A model generated the notes under the pieces. The model was not told the origin of the DNA. It made no database searches and saw only the letters and a list, made by a program, of their open reading frames with translations. The position numbers and the translations under genes are program-made. This document shows, piece after piece, positions 1 to 10,573 of a stretch of 64,000 nt of DNA (the stretch's first letter is position 1; each line of letters opens with the position of its first letter). Where the stretch lies: positions 48,280-112,279 of the IMG/VR virus record IMGVR_UViG_3300030202_002737, one strand, 5' to 3'. This DNA comes from a virus.

Positions 1-2
1 CT

Positions 3-731
3 ATTGTTGAAAATGTTAGAAAGTCTGACAAAGATAGATTAGTAACTATAGTAGTCGACTCAGTCATGGGTGCATCTACTAAAATTGAAATGGCTATGGA
101 ATATGATAAGGATGGATATGCAACTTCTAAATCTATTATATTAAGTAAAGCTATGAGAAAAGTTACCAATTGGATAGCTAGAGAAAGAATATGTTTAATA
201 TTCACTAATCAGTTAAGAACTAAATTAGGCGTATCGTTTGGAGACCCATGGACAACAGCAGGAGGAAAAGCTTTACCATTTCACTCATCAGTTAGACTTC
301 GTTTGAAAAATACCGGAATGATTAAAGCTAGAGTAAATGGAGCTGATCAGGTTGTTGGAAATAAAACCAATGTACATGTTGTAAAGAATAGAATGGGTCC
401 TCCTAATAGAAAAATTGATTATGAAATATATTATGATAGTGGAATTGACAACTATGGTGGTTGGTTAAATATCATGAAAAATTTTAAATTAGTTTCACAA
501 TCAGGAGCTTGGTATTCATTAGACGATGTTGATCCAGACACGGGAGAAGTTCTAAGTACAGTTAAATTTCAAAGTAAAGATTTTATAGAAAAAGTAATAG
601 AAAACACAGAAATGAAAGACAGATTGTACAATCGAATTTGCGAAGCATATATTTTTAAATATCGTGCTGGTGTAGATGGCGGTATTGATGATGTAGTAGT
701 TGATGAAGAAGTTATAAACGAAGAAGGATAA
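3..731 (+). CDS. uvsX: UvsX/RecA-like recombinase, C-terminal part (5' truncated by the window edge)
   Basis: The reading frame is open from base 3, so the N-terminus with the Walker A motif lies outside the window. The visible 242 codons hold the Walker B-like stretch VTIVVDSV, the QLRTK segment and the GGKALPFHSSVRLRL segment that corresponds to the L2 DNA-binding region of RecA/UvsX proteins. The product would form an ATP-dependent filament on single-stranded DNA and catalyse strand exchange for recombination-dependent replication and repair. The acidic C-terminal tail is usual for the family. It overlaps the next gene by one base (TAATG). An internal ATG at 66 is not the true start because homology continues upstream. 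Confidence 0.9.
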   Translation: MVENVRKSDKDRLVTIVVDSVMGASTKIEMAMEYDKDGYATSKSIILSKAMRKVTNWIARERICLIFTNQLRTKLGVSFGDPWTTAGGKALPFHSSVRLRLKNTGMIKARVNGADQVVGNKTNVHVVKNRMGPPNRKIDYEIYYDSGIDNYGGWLNIMKNFKLVSQSGAWYSLDDVDPDTGEVLSTVKFQSKDFIEKVIENTEMKDRLYNRICEAYIFKYRAGVDGGIDDVVVDEEVINEEG

Positions 732-1780
732 TGAATAAATATCAAGAATTATTTAAGCAACTTCAAATTGAAAAAGAAAGTATTCCACAAGGGCCTGACG
801 ATCATTTAATGATTTTTGACGGCCTGAATACTTTTATTAGAAGTTTTTCTGCAACGCCATCTACCAATGAAGATGGAGAACATATAGGAGGCATTACTGG
901 ATTTTTATATAGCATTGGAAAATGTGTTAGAGATTTTAAACCATCTAGGTGTATTATTGTTTTTGATGGTGTAGGTGGATCTAAGCGAAGAAAAAAGATT
1001 TACAAAGATTATAAAGGTAATCGTGTTAATAAAACAAGGTTACGAAGACATGATCATCATATGCCTAGTATTGAGCATGAGCAAGAAGCTATGCGACATC
1101 AATTCAGCAGATTAGTTTCATATTTAGATGCATTACCAGTTACCTTTTTATCAATGGATGGAATTGAAGCAGATGATACTATTGCATATATTACTGAAAT
1201 GTATGAAGCTAAAAGTAAAAAAATAACAATTGTATCAACTGACAGAGACTTTTATCAATTAATTAATGATAAAATTCAAATTTGGTCACCTATTAAAAAG
1301 AAATTGTATGATACAGAAAAATTATTAGATGAATTTCAAGTACACCCTAAAAACTATGTATTATATAGAGCATTTACAGGAGATAAGTCAGATAATATTC
1401 CTGGTGTAATGGGTATAGGGCCAAAGACATTATTAAAACATGTTCCTAATTTGAATCAAGAACAAGAATATAAATTAGATAATCTTTGGGAAACATGTAA
1501 CAAAAACATTGATGAATCTAAAACATATAAAAAGATATTAGATAATGAAAATATAATATCTGACAATTGGAAACTAATGAATCTAAAACTATTAGATATT
1601 CCAGCACAAACAAAAAGTAATATTAGAAAAATAATGGAATCGACTGTATCTGAATTAAATAAAGTAGAATTTAGAAAACTATTTATGGAAGATAAGATGT
1701 GGTCCGTTATGAAAAATATGCCTGATTGGTTAAACAATACATGGTTATCATTGAGTGCCTTCGCACAAAAAACAAAATAA
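731..1780 (+). CDS. rnh: RNase H / 5'-3' exonuclease of the FEN-1 (T4 Rnh) family
   Basis: This 349-residue protein has the 5'-nuclease layout: an N-terminal acidic cluster (MIFDGLNTF), IIVFDGVGG, GIEADDT, then STDRDF, and the helix-3-turn-helix region GDKSDNIPGVMGIGPKT near residues 218-234. Family members remove RNA primers and 5' flaps during lagging-strand synthesis using two metal ions held by these aspartates. Its place between uvsX and the helicase supports a replisome role. The start codon overlaps the uvsX stop, which suggests translational coupling. Confidence 0.9.
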   Translation: MNKYQELFKQLQIEKESIPQGPDDHLMIFDGLNTFIRSFSATPSTNEDGEHIGGITGFLYSIGKCVRDFKPSRCIIVFDGVGGSKRRKKIYKDYKGNRVNKTRLRRHDHHMPSIEHEQEAMRHQFSRLVSYLDALPVTFLSMDGIEADDTIAYITEMYEAKSKKITIVSTDRDFYQLINDKIQIWSPIKKKLYDTEKLLDEFQVHPKNYVLYRAFTGDKSDNIPGVMGIGPKTLLKHVPNLNQEQEYKLDNLWETCNKNIDESKTYKKILDNENIISDNWKLMNLKLLDIPAQTKSNIRKIMESTVSELNKVEFRKLFMEDKMWSVMKNMPDWLNNTWLSLSAFAQKTK

Positions 1781-1781
1781 A

Positions 1782-1810
1782 TTGGATTTAATATTTATTT
1801 TTTATATAAT
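1782..1810 (+). promoter_or_regulatory. Promoter TTGGAT-17-TATAAT before the helicase gene
   Basis: TTGGAT at 1782-1787, a 17-bp spacer, TATAAT at 1805-1810. The ATG follows after only 5 bp, so the transcript would be leaderless or nearly so. One of 21 matching sites in the window. Confidence 0.7.
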
Positions 1811-1815
1811 AGTTT

Positions 1816-3171
1816 ATGACAGATAAGTTAAGTGAGTATGGATGGTCTTTTCAGGTTAAAGTTTTGGCAGCTATGTTTGTGGATAGAACATTTCTTCAAC
1901 AGATTGCTGATATTATTCAATCAGATTATTTTGAATCTGATGCTAATAGTTGGTTATTAGATATATTAATAGAACATTTTCGAGAATATAAAACGCCCCC
2001 TTCAAAAGACGTTTTAAAAGTTAAAGTTACTGAAATAGACAATGATATTCTTAAAGCAGCAATTTTAGAACAATTAAAAGATGTATTTCGATATATGGAG
2101 TCAGATGATTTAGACTTTGTAAAAAATGAAATACTAAAATTTTGTAAGAATCAAGAAATTAAGCGAGCTATTATGGATTCAGTTGGACTACTAAAATTAG
2201 GTAGTTATGATGAAATAAAAAGCAAAATGGATTCTGCAATGAAAGCTGGAGCTGACACAGATATTGGCCATGAATATAAAAAAGATGTTGTAGCAAGATA
2301 TACCGAATCAGCTAGGCATACTATAAGCACTGGATGGGATGTAATTGACGATTTAATGGATGGCGGATTAGCTCCCGGCGAATTAGGCGTAGTAATGGCT
2401 CCTGCAGGAATTGGTAAATCATGGATGCTTATTAATATTGGAGCTAATGCTGTAAAGCAAGGAAAAACAGTTATACATTATACGTTAGAATTAAACGATA
2501 ATTATGTAGGTCAACGATATGATAGTGTAGTAACTGGTATTGCAGCTCAAAACTTAAAACATCACACAGACGATATAGAAGAAAAATTAGAAACACTTCC
2601 AGGTGAGTTGATTATAAAATATTATCCAACAAAATCTACAGGTGTAATGGGTATTAAAGCTCATATTGAAAAAACTATAATGCTAGGAAATACTCCAGAT
2701 TTAATTGTAGTAGATTATGGCGATCTTTTAAAGGTTAATACTAAAAAAGATAAGCATGAAGCATTAGAAGAATTATATGAAGAAATGAGAGGCATGGCAG
2801 GCGAATATAATATTCCAGTTTGGACAGCATCTCAAGCAGGTAGGTCTGCATTGGAAGATGATATTATAGAAGCTGATAAAATTGCTTCTTCATATGGTAA
2901 AGTAATGGTAGCTGACTTTTTAATGTCATTGTCTAGAAAAGTAGAAGATAAGTTATCAGGAACAGGTAGAGGTCATGTTATTAAAAACAGATTTGGTCCA
3001 GATGGTATTACATTACCAAGTAAAATAAATACAAATAACGGTCAGTTTAATTTCTTTGAACCGCAGACTACTCAAGGTAGACAAACAACTCAAACAATGA
3101 AGACAGGCGAAACATTAGTTAAGAAAAATTTAGCACAAAAGTTTAAAGATCTAGGCGGAAGTTTAGGGTAG
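1816..3171 (+). CDS. Replicative DNA helicase, DnaB/gp41-like (SF4)
   Basis: The 451-residue protein has an N-terminal helical domain and a RecA-fold motor with Walker A APAGIGKS at residues 195-202 and Walker B LIVVDYGD. The later WTASQAGRSA and HVIKNRFGPDG stretches match the sensor and arginine-finger region of hexameric 5'-3' helicases. It would unwind the fork together with the polymerase and primase. No primase gene is seen nearby. The start is placed at 1816 because the N-terminus SFQVKVLAAMFVD fits the family. This puts the ATG only 5 bp after the promoter -10 box. Confidence 0.9.
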   Translation: MTDKLSEYGWSFQVKVLAAMFVDRTFLQQIADIIQSDYFESDANSWLLDILIEHFREYKTPPSKDVLKVKVTEIDNDILKAAILEQLKDVFRYMESDDLDFVKNEILKFCKNQEIKRAIMDSVGLLKLGSYDEIKSKMDSAMKAGADTDIGHEYKKDVVARYTESARHTISTGWDVIDDLMDGGLAPGELGVVMAPAGIGKSWMLINIGANAVKQGKTVIHYTLELNDNYVGQRYDSVVTGIAAQNLKHHTDDIEEKLETLPGELIIKYYPTKSTGVMGIKAHIEKTIMLGNTPDLIVVDYGDLLKVNTKKDKHEALEELYEEMRGMAGEYNIPVWTASQAGRSALEDDIIEADKIASSYGKVMVADFLMSLSRKVEDKLSGTGRGHVIKNRFGPDGITLPSKINTNNGQFNFFEPQTTQGRQTTQTMKTGETLVKKNLAQKFKDLGGSLG

Positions 3172-3195
3172 TAATCATATTTATAATAAATTAAT

Positions 3196-3225
3196 AATAG
3201 GCCTTTCAAATGGAGGCCTATTTTT
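3196..3225 (+). terminator. Rho-independent-like terminator after the helicase gene
   Basis: A 9-bp perfect stem (AATAGGCCT at 3196-3204 with AGGCCTATT at 3214-3222) and a 9-base loop are followed by a T run. It separates the helicase from the ribonucleotide reductase gene. Confidence 0.75.
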
Positions 3226-3240
3226 GTCTAAAATAAAAAA

Positions 3241-3245
3241 AGGAG
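3241..3245 (+). promoter_or_regulatory. Shine-Dalgarno site that fixes the reductase start
   Basis: AGGAG lies 8 bases before the ATG at 3254. An in-frame TTG at 3224 would sit in the terminator tail and has no such site, so the ATG is preferred. Confidence 0.7.
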
Positions 3246-3253
3246 TCATATAT

Positions 3254-5113
3254 ATGAACATTTCAAACAAAATTTTATCAGATATAACAGTGCATATGAA
3301 ATATGCCAAATACATCCCAGAATTTAATAGGAGAGAAACATGGGACGAGCTCGTTACACGAAACAAAAATATGCATATTAAAAGGTACCCAAACTTAAAA
3401 GATGAAATTGAAGATGTTTATAAAATGGTTTATAATAAAAAAATATTGCCATCAATGAGATCATTACAATTTGGCGGCAAACCAATTGAAATATCACCTA
3501 ATCGGGTGTATAATTGTGCTTATTTACCATTAGATCATATTGACTCATTTAGTGAGATAATGTTCTTATTATTAGGCGGTACCGGAGTAGGTTATTCAGT
3601 ACAAAAACATCATGTAGCTAAATTACCACCTGTTAACAAACCTTACGCTAAAAGAAAACGTAGATTTTTAATAGGCGATTCAATTGAAGGTTGGGCAGAC
3701 GCTATCAAAGTGTTAATGAAATCATATTTAAATGGTAAAAGCTCACGAATAGAATTTGATTATTCTGACGTTAGACCCAAAGGAGCTCAATTAGTAACAT
3801 CAGGAGGGAAAGCTCCAGGCCCACAACCATTAAAAGAATGCATTCTAAAAGTAACAGGTATATTAGATGCTAGAGAAGACGGCGATAAGCTATCAACGTT
3901 AGAAGTACATGATATAGTTTGTCATATTGCAGACGCAGTTTTAGCCGGAGGAATTAGGAGAGCAGCATTAATTAGTTTATTTAGTGCAGATGATGATCAA
4001 ATGATTGGATGTAAAGCTGGTAACTGGTGGGAAACAGATCCCCAAAGAGGTAGATCAAATAACTCTGCAGTATTAATGAGACATAAAATTACTAAATCAT
4101 TTTTTATGGATCTATGGAAACGAGTTGAATTATCAGGAGCTGGAGAACCAGGTATATATTTTAATAATGATAAAGATTGGGGTACTAATCCTTGTTGCGA
4201 AATAGCATTAAGACCATATCAATTTTGCAACTTATGTGAAGTAAATGCATCTGACTTAGAATCACAAGAAGATTTTAATGCTAGAGTAAAAGGAGCTGCA
4301 TTTATAGGAACATTACAAGCAGGATATACCGACTTTCATTATTTAAGAGATGTATGGAGAGAAACTACAGAAAAAGATGCGTTAATTGGAGTATCAATGA
4401 CCGGTATAGGATCAGGAACAGTATTAGGCTATGATATGAAAAAAGGAGCCGATGTTGTTAAGCGAGAAAATACAAGAGTAGCTAAATTAATTGGTATTAA
4501 CCGAGCAGCACGTTGTACAACCGTTAAACCAGCTGGAACTACATCTTTAGCATTGGGAACATCGTCTGGTATTCATGCATGGCATAATGATTTTTATATT
4601 AGAAGAGTTAGAGTTGGTAAAAATGAATCAATATATAAGTATTTAGTTGAAAACCACCCTGAATTAGTAGAAGATGAGTATTTTAGACCCCATGACACTG
4701 CAGTAATTAGTGTACCACAAAAAGCACCAGATGGAGCTATAATGAGAACAGAGTCTCCTTTTCAATTATTAGAAAGAATTAAAAAAGTAGCCATGGAATG
4801 GGTAGCCCCAGGTCATCGTAATGGTAGTAACACTCACAACGTGTCTGCAACTGTCAGCTTGAAAGATACAGAATGGAAAGATGCTGGCGAATGGATGTGG
4901 GATAACAGAAAACATTATAACGGGTTATCAGTATTAAATTATGATGGCGGTAGTTATACTCAAGCACCATTCGAAGATTGTTCAGAAGAAACATATAATA
5001 GATTAATGGAAACGTTAAAAGAAGTAGATGTTTCAAATATTATTGAACTAGATGATAATACCGATTTATCAGGAGAATTAGCTTGTGCTGGTGGAGCTTG
5101 TGAGATACAATAA
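3254..5113 (+). CDS. nrdJ: Adenosylcobalamin-dependent (class II) ribonucleoside-triphosphate reductase
   Basis: The 619-residue product converts ribonucleotides to deoxyribonucleotides for phage DNA synthesis. NCAYLPLD carries one redox cysteine. NPCCEIALRPYQFCNLCEV carries the active-site Cys/Glu and the partner cysteine. The tail CAGGACEIQ has the C-x4-C pair used for re-reduction. GGTGVGYSVQ and AGGIRRAAL also match monomeric class II enzymes, which need B12 but not oxygen or a second subunit. The length is somewhat below the roughly 740 residues of the Lactobacillus enzyme. The host or its surroundings must supply cobalamin. Confidence 0.9.
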   Translation: MNISNKILSDITVHMKYAKYIPEFNRRETWDELVTRNKNMHIKRYPNLKDEIEDVYKMVYNKKILPSMRSLQFGGKPIEISPNRVYNCAYLPLDHIDSFSEIMFLLLGGTGVGYSVQKHHVAKLPPVNKPYAKRKRRFLIGDSIEGWADAIKVLMKSYLNGKSSRIEFDYSDVRPKGAQLVTSGGKAPGPQPLKECILKVTGILDAREDGDKLSTLEVHDIVCHIADAVLAGGIRRAALISLFSADDDQMIGCKAGNWWETDPQRGRSNNSAVLMRHKITKSFFMDLWKRVELSGAGEPGIYFNNDKDWGTNPCCEIALRPYQFCNLCEVNASDLESQEDFNARVKGAAFIGTLQAGYTDFHYLRDVWRETTEKDALIGVSMTGIGSGTVLGYDMKKGADVVKRENTRVAKLIGINRAARCTTVKPAGTTSLALGTSSGIHAWHNDFYIRRVRVGKNESIYKYLVENHPELVEDEYFRPHDTAVISVPQKAPDGAIMRTESPFQLLERIKKVAMEWVAPGHRNGSNTHNVSATVSLKDTEWKDAGEWMWDNRKHYNGLSVLNYDGGSYTQAPFEDCSEETYNRLMETLKEVDVSNIIELDDNTDLSGELACAGGACEIQ

Positions 5114-5151
5114 TGAGAGCAGATGATTGGATAACAAGATTATATTATGGT

Positions 5152-5180
5152 TTGGATATTTAATAAAAATTTATTATAAT
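5152..5180 (+). promoter_or_regulatory. Promoter TTGGAT-17-TATAAT before groEL
   Basis: TTGGAT 5152-5157, 17-bp spacer, TATAAT 5175-5180, 11 bp before the groEL ATG. A 16-codon ORF at 5113-5163 overlaps it and is probably not a gene. Confidence 0.7.
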
Positions 5181-5182
5181 AA

Positions 5183-6835
<1,653 letters not shown>

Positions 6836-6846
6836 AAAATAAAAGA

Positions 6847-7161
6847 ATGAGTTTTAGTTTTTTAGATCCAAATAAAGTTGACCGAAATATGTTTTACAAA
6901 TGTGTAAATACATTGTCAGATAAAGATGGTATAGAGCTACATATGCTCAATGACGCTGTTTTACTCGATTATAATAAAAACCTAGATGAATTTTTATCAT
7001 ATTTAATCTCAGTAGGAGAACATCTTGAAGAATATGAAAAATGTAGTCAATTGATTATACAACAAAAAAAATATAAAAAATGGTTAACAATTAATTTAGA
7101 AACTGTTAAATCAGTATCCGAATTATTAAGTAGCTTAAAATTAAAACATGATAGTAAATAA
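6847..7161 (+). CDS. Hypothetical protein, 104 aa
   Basis: I do not recognise this protein. It is helical, with a Leu/Glu-rich middle (LISVGEHLEEYEKC) and a Lys-rich end. It is the first gene after a promoter and stops one base before the start of the FolE2-like gene, so the two are likely co-transcribed. Confidence 0.7.
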   Translation: MSFSFLDPNKVDRNMFYKCVNTLSDKDGIELHMLNDAVLLDYNKNLDEFLSYLISVGEHLEEYEKCSQLIIQQKKYKKWLTINLETVKSVSELLSSLKLKHDSK

Positions 7162-7162
7162 T

Positions 7163-8182
7163 ATGGCAGAAAAAAATAATACTAAATATGAGTGGTTCGA
7201 TGATGTCGAATCTCATAAAATAGCAGAAGAAAATAAACATTCAGTAAATTATCATGAACCTGAACGAGATTATGATTCAGACTATAAACCAACTAAAAAT
7301 GATATAGAAACATTTCCAGATTTACAAAATGGCCCTTCTTCTTTAATACAAGGAGCTCCTGTAGCTATTCAACAAGTTGGTATTCATAATTTTCGTCTTC
7401 CTTTAAAATATAAAAAGCGTGATGGCGGTGATATTGAATTAGAAACTAAAGTAACTGGAAATGTTTCTTTAGCAGCACATAAAAAAGGTATTAACATGTC
7501 TCGTATTATGCGATCATTTTATAAGTTTAAAGATGATTATGTCTTCGGAGAATTAGATACTATTTTATTAAAGTATAAAGATGATTTAGAATCATTTGAT
7601 GCTAAGATTGGATTACATTTTTCATATCCAATATTACAACCATCATTAAGATCTGATAATGCTGGATATCAATATTATAATGTAACATTAGAAGGCAATA
7701 TTGACGACAAAGGAACTTTTAAAAAGATACTTCACTTTGACTTTGTATATTCATCTGCATGTCCTTGTTCATATGAATTAGCAGAATATGCTAGAAAATA
7801 TAGGAATAAAGCTACAGTATCACATTCACAAAGATCTGTTGCAAGAATATCAGTAGAGTTTGATGAATTAGTATGGATTGAAGATCTACAAGAAATTTGT
7901 GAAAAAGCTTTACGTACTGAAACTCAAGTTGTTGTTAAACGTGAAGATGAAATGGCATTTGCTGAATTAAATGGATCATATTTAAAATTTGTTGAAGATG
8001 CAGCTAGATTATTGTATGAACAATTAATTGAGGATAAAAGAATTAAAGATTTTAGAGTTATTTGCTCACATCAAGAATCGCTACACTCACATGACGCAGT
8101 ATCAGTAATATTAGCACCTAATAGCAAATTTTCTAGTGATATTCCGCATGAATTATGGTCAAGCTTAATACATATATCATAA
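7163..8182 (+). CDS. folE2: GTP cyclohydrolase I type IB (FolE2)
   Basis: FolE2 opens GTP to dihydroneopterin triphosphate, the first step to both folate and 7-deazaguanines. The core is clear: VGIHNFRLPLKYK, SRIMRSFYKF, SSACPCSYELAEY with the metal/active-site cysteine, SHSQRSVARISVEF with the conserved His, and a C-terminal CSHQESLHSHDAVSVI. The 339-residue product has an acidic N-terminal extension. An ATG at 7148 is possible, but the one at 7163 directly follows the upstream stop. QueD and QueE follow in the same operon, so the role is in 7-deazaguanine synthesis. Confidence 0.9.
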   Translation: MAEKNNTKYEWFDDVESHKIAEENKHSVNYHEPERDYDSDYKPTKNDIETFPDLQNGPSSLIQGAPVAIQQVGIHNFRLPLKYKKRDGGDIELETKVTGNVSLAAHKKGINMSRIMRSFYKFKDDYVFGELDTILLKYKDDLESFDAKIGLHFSYPILQPSLRSDNAGYQYYNVTLEGNIDDKGTFKKILHFDFVYSSACPCSYELAEYARKYRNKATVSHSQRSVARISVEFDELVWIEDLQEICEKALRTETQVVVKREDEMAFAELNGSYLKFVEDAARLLYEQLIEDKRIKDFRVICSHQESLHSHDAVSVILAPNSKFSSDIPHELWSSLIHIS

Positions 8183-8183
8183 C

Positions 8184-8339
8184 ATGAAGTATCCAGACGC
8201 AAAAAAGCACCAAATAGTAAGTTTTATTAAATCATTTGTTCGAATATTAGGATATTGTATGTTACCATTTGATATGGTAATAGCCGCAGTAACTTTAGTA
8301 ATAAGCGAAGGAATAGGAATTTTAGAAGAATTAGTATAA
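8184..8339 (+). CDS. Small membrane protein, 51 aa
   Basis: This short gene lies between folE2 and queD. It has a basic N-terminus and one or two hydrophobic segments (ILGYCMLPFDMVIAAVTLVI). The stop overlaps the queD start (TAATG). Function unknown; its place inside the modification operon is the only clue. Confidence 0.6.
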   Translation: MKYPDAKKHQIVSFIKSFVRILGYCMLPFDMVIAAVTLVISEGIGILEELV

Positions 8340-8803
8340 TGGGAAAACATCAATCAAGTAAAGTTTTTGACGGATTTAGTACAGTGTTTCGTCAATGGAA
8401 AGCAGAAAATACACATTGTAGATTTTTACATGGGTATGGAATATCATTTAAAGTATATTTTGAAGGTGAATTAGACCACAGAAATTGGGTTTGGGACTTT
8501 GGAGGAATGAAAAGAGCTAAAACTCTTATAGATGGAATGCAACCTAAAGCTTGGATGGATTATATGTTTGACCATACTGTAGTAGCAGCAAAAGACGATC
8601 CTGCAGTTGATGTTTTAGAAGAAATGAATGAAAGAGGTATTATACAATTGAGATGGATCGAAGCAACAGGCGCCGAAAAGTTTGCTGAATATATTTATAA
8701 CAAGTTAAATGACTTTGTTAAAACAGAAACAGATAACAGAGTAAGAGTTACAAAAGTTAAGTTCATGGAGCACGGTAAAAATGCAGCATATTATGGTGAA
8801 TAA
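8339..8803 (+). CDS. queD: 6-carboxy-tetrahydropterin synthase-like protein (QueD)
   Basis: QueD converts dihydroneopterin triphosphate to 6-carboxy-tetrahydropterin. The 154-residue PTPS fold shows the catalytic-Cys region as THCRFLHGYG, then WDFGGMK, a FDHT stretch and EKFAEYIYNKL. The usual zinc ligands are altered: the first His region reads STVFRQW, and the HGH pair reads HGY. This is an atypical QueD, though its context between folE2 and queE supports the call. The start overlaps the upstream stop. Confidence 0.82.
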   Translation: MGKHQSSKVFDGFSTVFRQWKAENTHCRFLHGYGISFKVYFEGELDHRNWVWDFGGMKRAKTLIDGMQPKAWMDYMFDHTVVAAKDDPAVDVLEEMNERGIIQLRWIEATGAEKFAEYIYNKLNDFVKTETDNRVRVTKVKFMEHGKNAAYYGE

Positions 8804-9578
8804 AAAATTAAAAAGACTTAAAGATTATAATAAAACAATTCCTGTATTAGAAATATATAGATGTGTTCAATCAGAAGGGTCAAGATTTGGAAGACCCACA
8901 ATAGCAGTTAGAACAACAGGATGTACACATAGATGCTACTTTGGAGAAGGTGGTTGGTGTGATAGTTGGTATACAAGTATTCATCCAGAAAAAGGTACAT
9001 TTACATTTAATGATATTATTAAAATATATGATGAAAATCCTCATGTAAAAGAAATGATGTTAACTGGTGGATCACCAACAATGCATCCAGCATTAGTAAA
9101 TGAAATTATGCACTTTGCAAACGAAAGGGGAATATTAGTTACTATTGAAACAGAAGGAAGTCATTTTCTCGAAACTGATTATCCAATTGACTTAATATCT
9201 TTATCTCCTAAATTTTCTAATTCAGTTCCTGTCTTAGGTGCAATAACTCCTAATGGATCAGTTACAGATGAACGAATGATTAAAGTTCATAATAGATTAA
9301 GAATGAATAAAGATGCAATGCGTAAGACATTAGATTATCATAAAGATTATCATTTTAAACCTGTATGGGATGGCACTGAAAAGAATCTAAAAGAAATAGA
9401 AGAATTTAGAATTGAAATGGATATTCCTAAACATAAAACTTATGTAATGCCGGCTGGAGATACTAGAAAAACATTAATGGAGATGTATCCTATAGTATTT
9501 GAAATGGTAGCAGAACATGGCTATAATATGACAGGAAGAGATCATATTATAGCATATGACACTGAAAGAGGAGTATAA
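8793..9578 (+). CDS. queE: 7-carboxy-7-deazaguanine synthase (QueE), radical SAM
   Basis: QueE contracts 6-carboxy-tetrahydropterin to 7-carboxy-7-deazaguanine (CDG) with a [4Fe-4S]/SAM radical. The cluster motif is TGCTHRCYFGEGGWCDSW, a C-x3-C-x7-C spacing rather than the textbook C-x3-C-x2-C, as seen in divergent QueE proteins. EIYRCVQSEGSRFGRPT, LTGGSPTMHP and TIETEGS fit the family. The start overlaps queD; an ATG four codons upstream (8781) is also possible. Confidence 0.88.
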   Translation: MVNKKLKRLKDYNKTIPVLEIYRCVQSEGSRFGRPTIAVRTTGCTHRCYFGEGGWCDSWYTSIHPEKGTFTFNDIIKIYDENPHVKEMMLTGGSPTMHPALVNEIMHFANERGILVTIETEGSHFLETDYPIDLISLSPKFSNSVPVLGAITPNGSVTDERMIKVHNRLRMNKDAMRKTLDYHKDYHFKPVWDGTEKNLKEIEEFRIEMDIPKHKTYVMPAGDTRKTLMEMYPIVFEMVAEHGYNMTGRDHIIAYDTERGV

Positions 9579-9709
9579 TGGATGAAGCATTAGAACTATT
9601 AAATGAGATAGAAGAAAATGTTAATATTTGTTGTGCAATAACAATGGATCCTGATGAAGTTCAGGAAATGATAGATAAATTACGAAATATATTAGAAAAC
9701 ACAAAATAA
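9578..9709 (+). CDS. Hypothetical acidic protein, 43 aa
   Basis: A short acidic, helical protein coupled by TAATG to the queE stop. It has a Cys-Cys pair near the middle (NICCAI). No function can be assigned. Confidence 0.55.
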   Translation: MDEALELLNEIEENVNICCAITMDPDEVQEMIDKLRNILENTK

Positions 9710-9718
9710 GGAAAAGTT

Positions 9719-10018
9719 ATGAAAATGCAACCAATGGGAGATCAAGTATTGATCCGAGAACAAGAAAAATCTGATAAAACAGAATCTGGAATTATATTAG
9801 TAGATGCTGGGTATGACGAAGAATTTGTATATGCCGATGTAATCGCAGTTGGACCTGGATTATTTACACAAACAGGAAATAGAATACCAATGTCAGTCTC
9901 AAAAGATGACGTTGTATTAATTAGTAAAAATAATTTAGGTACACAGAAAAAAGTAAAATTTGATAACATTGACTATATTCTAGTAAGAGAAATGGAAATA
10001 TCAATGGTGTCAAACTAA
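9719..10018 (+). CDS. groES: Co-chaperonin GroES (Cpn10)
   Basis: The 99-residue product caps the GroEL ring. MQPMGDQVLIREQEKSDK followed by TESGIIL corresponds to the conserved N-terminal strand and the mobile loop that contacts GroEL. VIAVGPG and the closing DYILVREMEI also match Cpn10. It has a ribosome site (AAGGAAAAG) 8-9 bases upstream. It sits about 2.9 kb after groEL rather than directly before it as in bacteria. Confidence 0.93.
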   Translation: MKMQPMGDQVLIREQEKSDKTESGIILVDAGYDEEFVYADVIAVGPGLFTQTGNRIPMSVSKDDVVLISKNNLGTQKKVKFDNIDYILVREMEISMVSN

Positions 10019-10029
10019 ATTTTGGTTAA

Positions 10030-10572
10030 ATGAAAAATTATATCATATTATTTCTAATACTTGTTGGATGTAAGAAAATCGATGAAAATGGGTTTAAAAC
10101 ATATACCATTAAGCAAGGAAATCATAAATCAAACTATGGAATGAAATTTACTAGATCAAATTGTTTAAATTTTCAAGTAATATTTGATTCATCTGCTATA
10201 TATACAACCACAGATCCTATAAATCAATTTGATATTAATAAATTATATGGCCTAAGCGATTGTGGCGATTTTCATACCGAGTCATCAATTCGAATTGGTT
10301 GGCGCTGGTTAAATGATAGTTTGGAACTACATTGGTTTAAACATGATGGTAATTTTGAATTTGATAAAATTAAATGTGTAGATTTAAATACCATAATTAA
10401 TTGTAGTATACAATTCACAGATGCAGAATATAAAATTGTAATAGACAACACTCAAATATTTATTAATAGACCATGTTCCAGATCTAACAATTCTAAATAT
10501 TATACATGGCCGTATTTTGGCGGAACTGAAACAGCTCCCCATGATATAAAAATAAAAATAAAAAGTATATAA
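10030..10572 (+). CDS. Putative lipoprotein, 180 aa
   Basis: The N-terminus is a lipoprotein signal peptide: a short basic start, a hydrophobic run and a lipobox LVGC with the modified Cys near residue 14. The mature part is rich in beta-prone and aromatic residues and contains several cysteines. It would be anchored in the host envelope. Phage lipoproteins can block superinfection, but nothing in the sequence proves that here. It lies between groES and phoH. Confidence 0.65.
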   Translation: MKNYIILFLILVGCKKIDENGFKTYTIKQGNHKSNYGMKFTRSNCLNFQVIFDSSAIYTTTDPINQFDINKLYGLSDCGDFHTESSIRIGWRWLNDSLELHWFKHDGNFEFDKIKCVDLNTIINCSIQFTDAEYKIVIDNTQIFINRPCSRSNNSKYYTWPYFGGTETAPHDIKIKIKSI

Positions 10573-10573
10573 T

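Noticed and set aside
3224-3253. Upstream TTG start for the ribonucleotide reductase
   Set aside because: It lies in the terminator tail, while the ATG at 3254 has AGGAG at the right distance.
5113-5163. A 16-codon ORF that overlaps the reductase stop
   Set aside because: It runs through the groEL promoter, has no ribosome site of its own and is too short to support.
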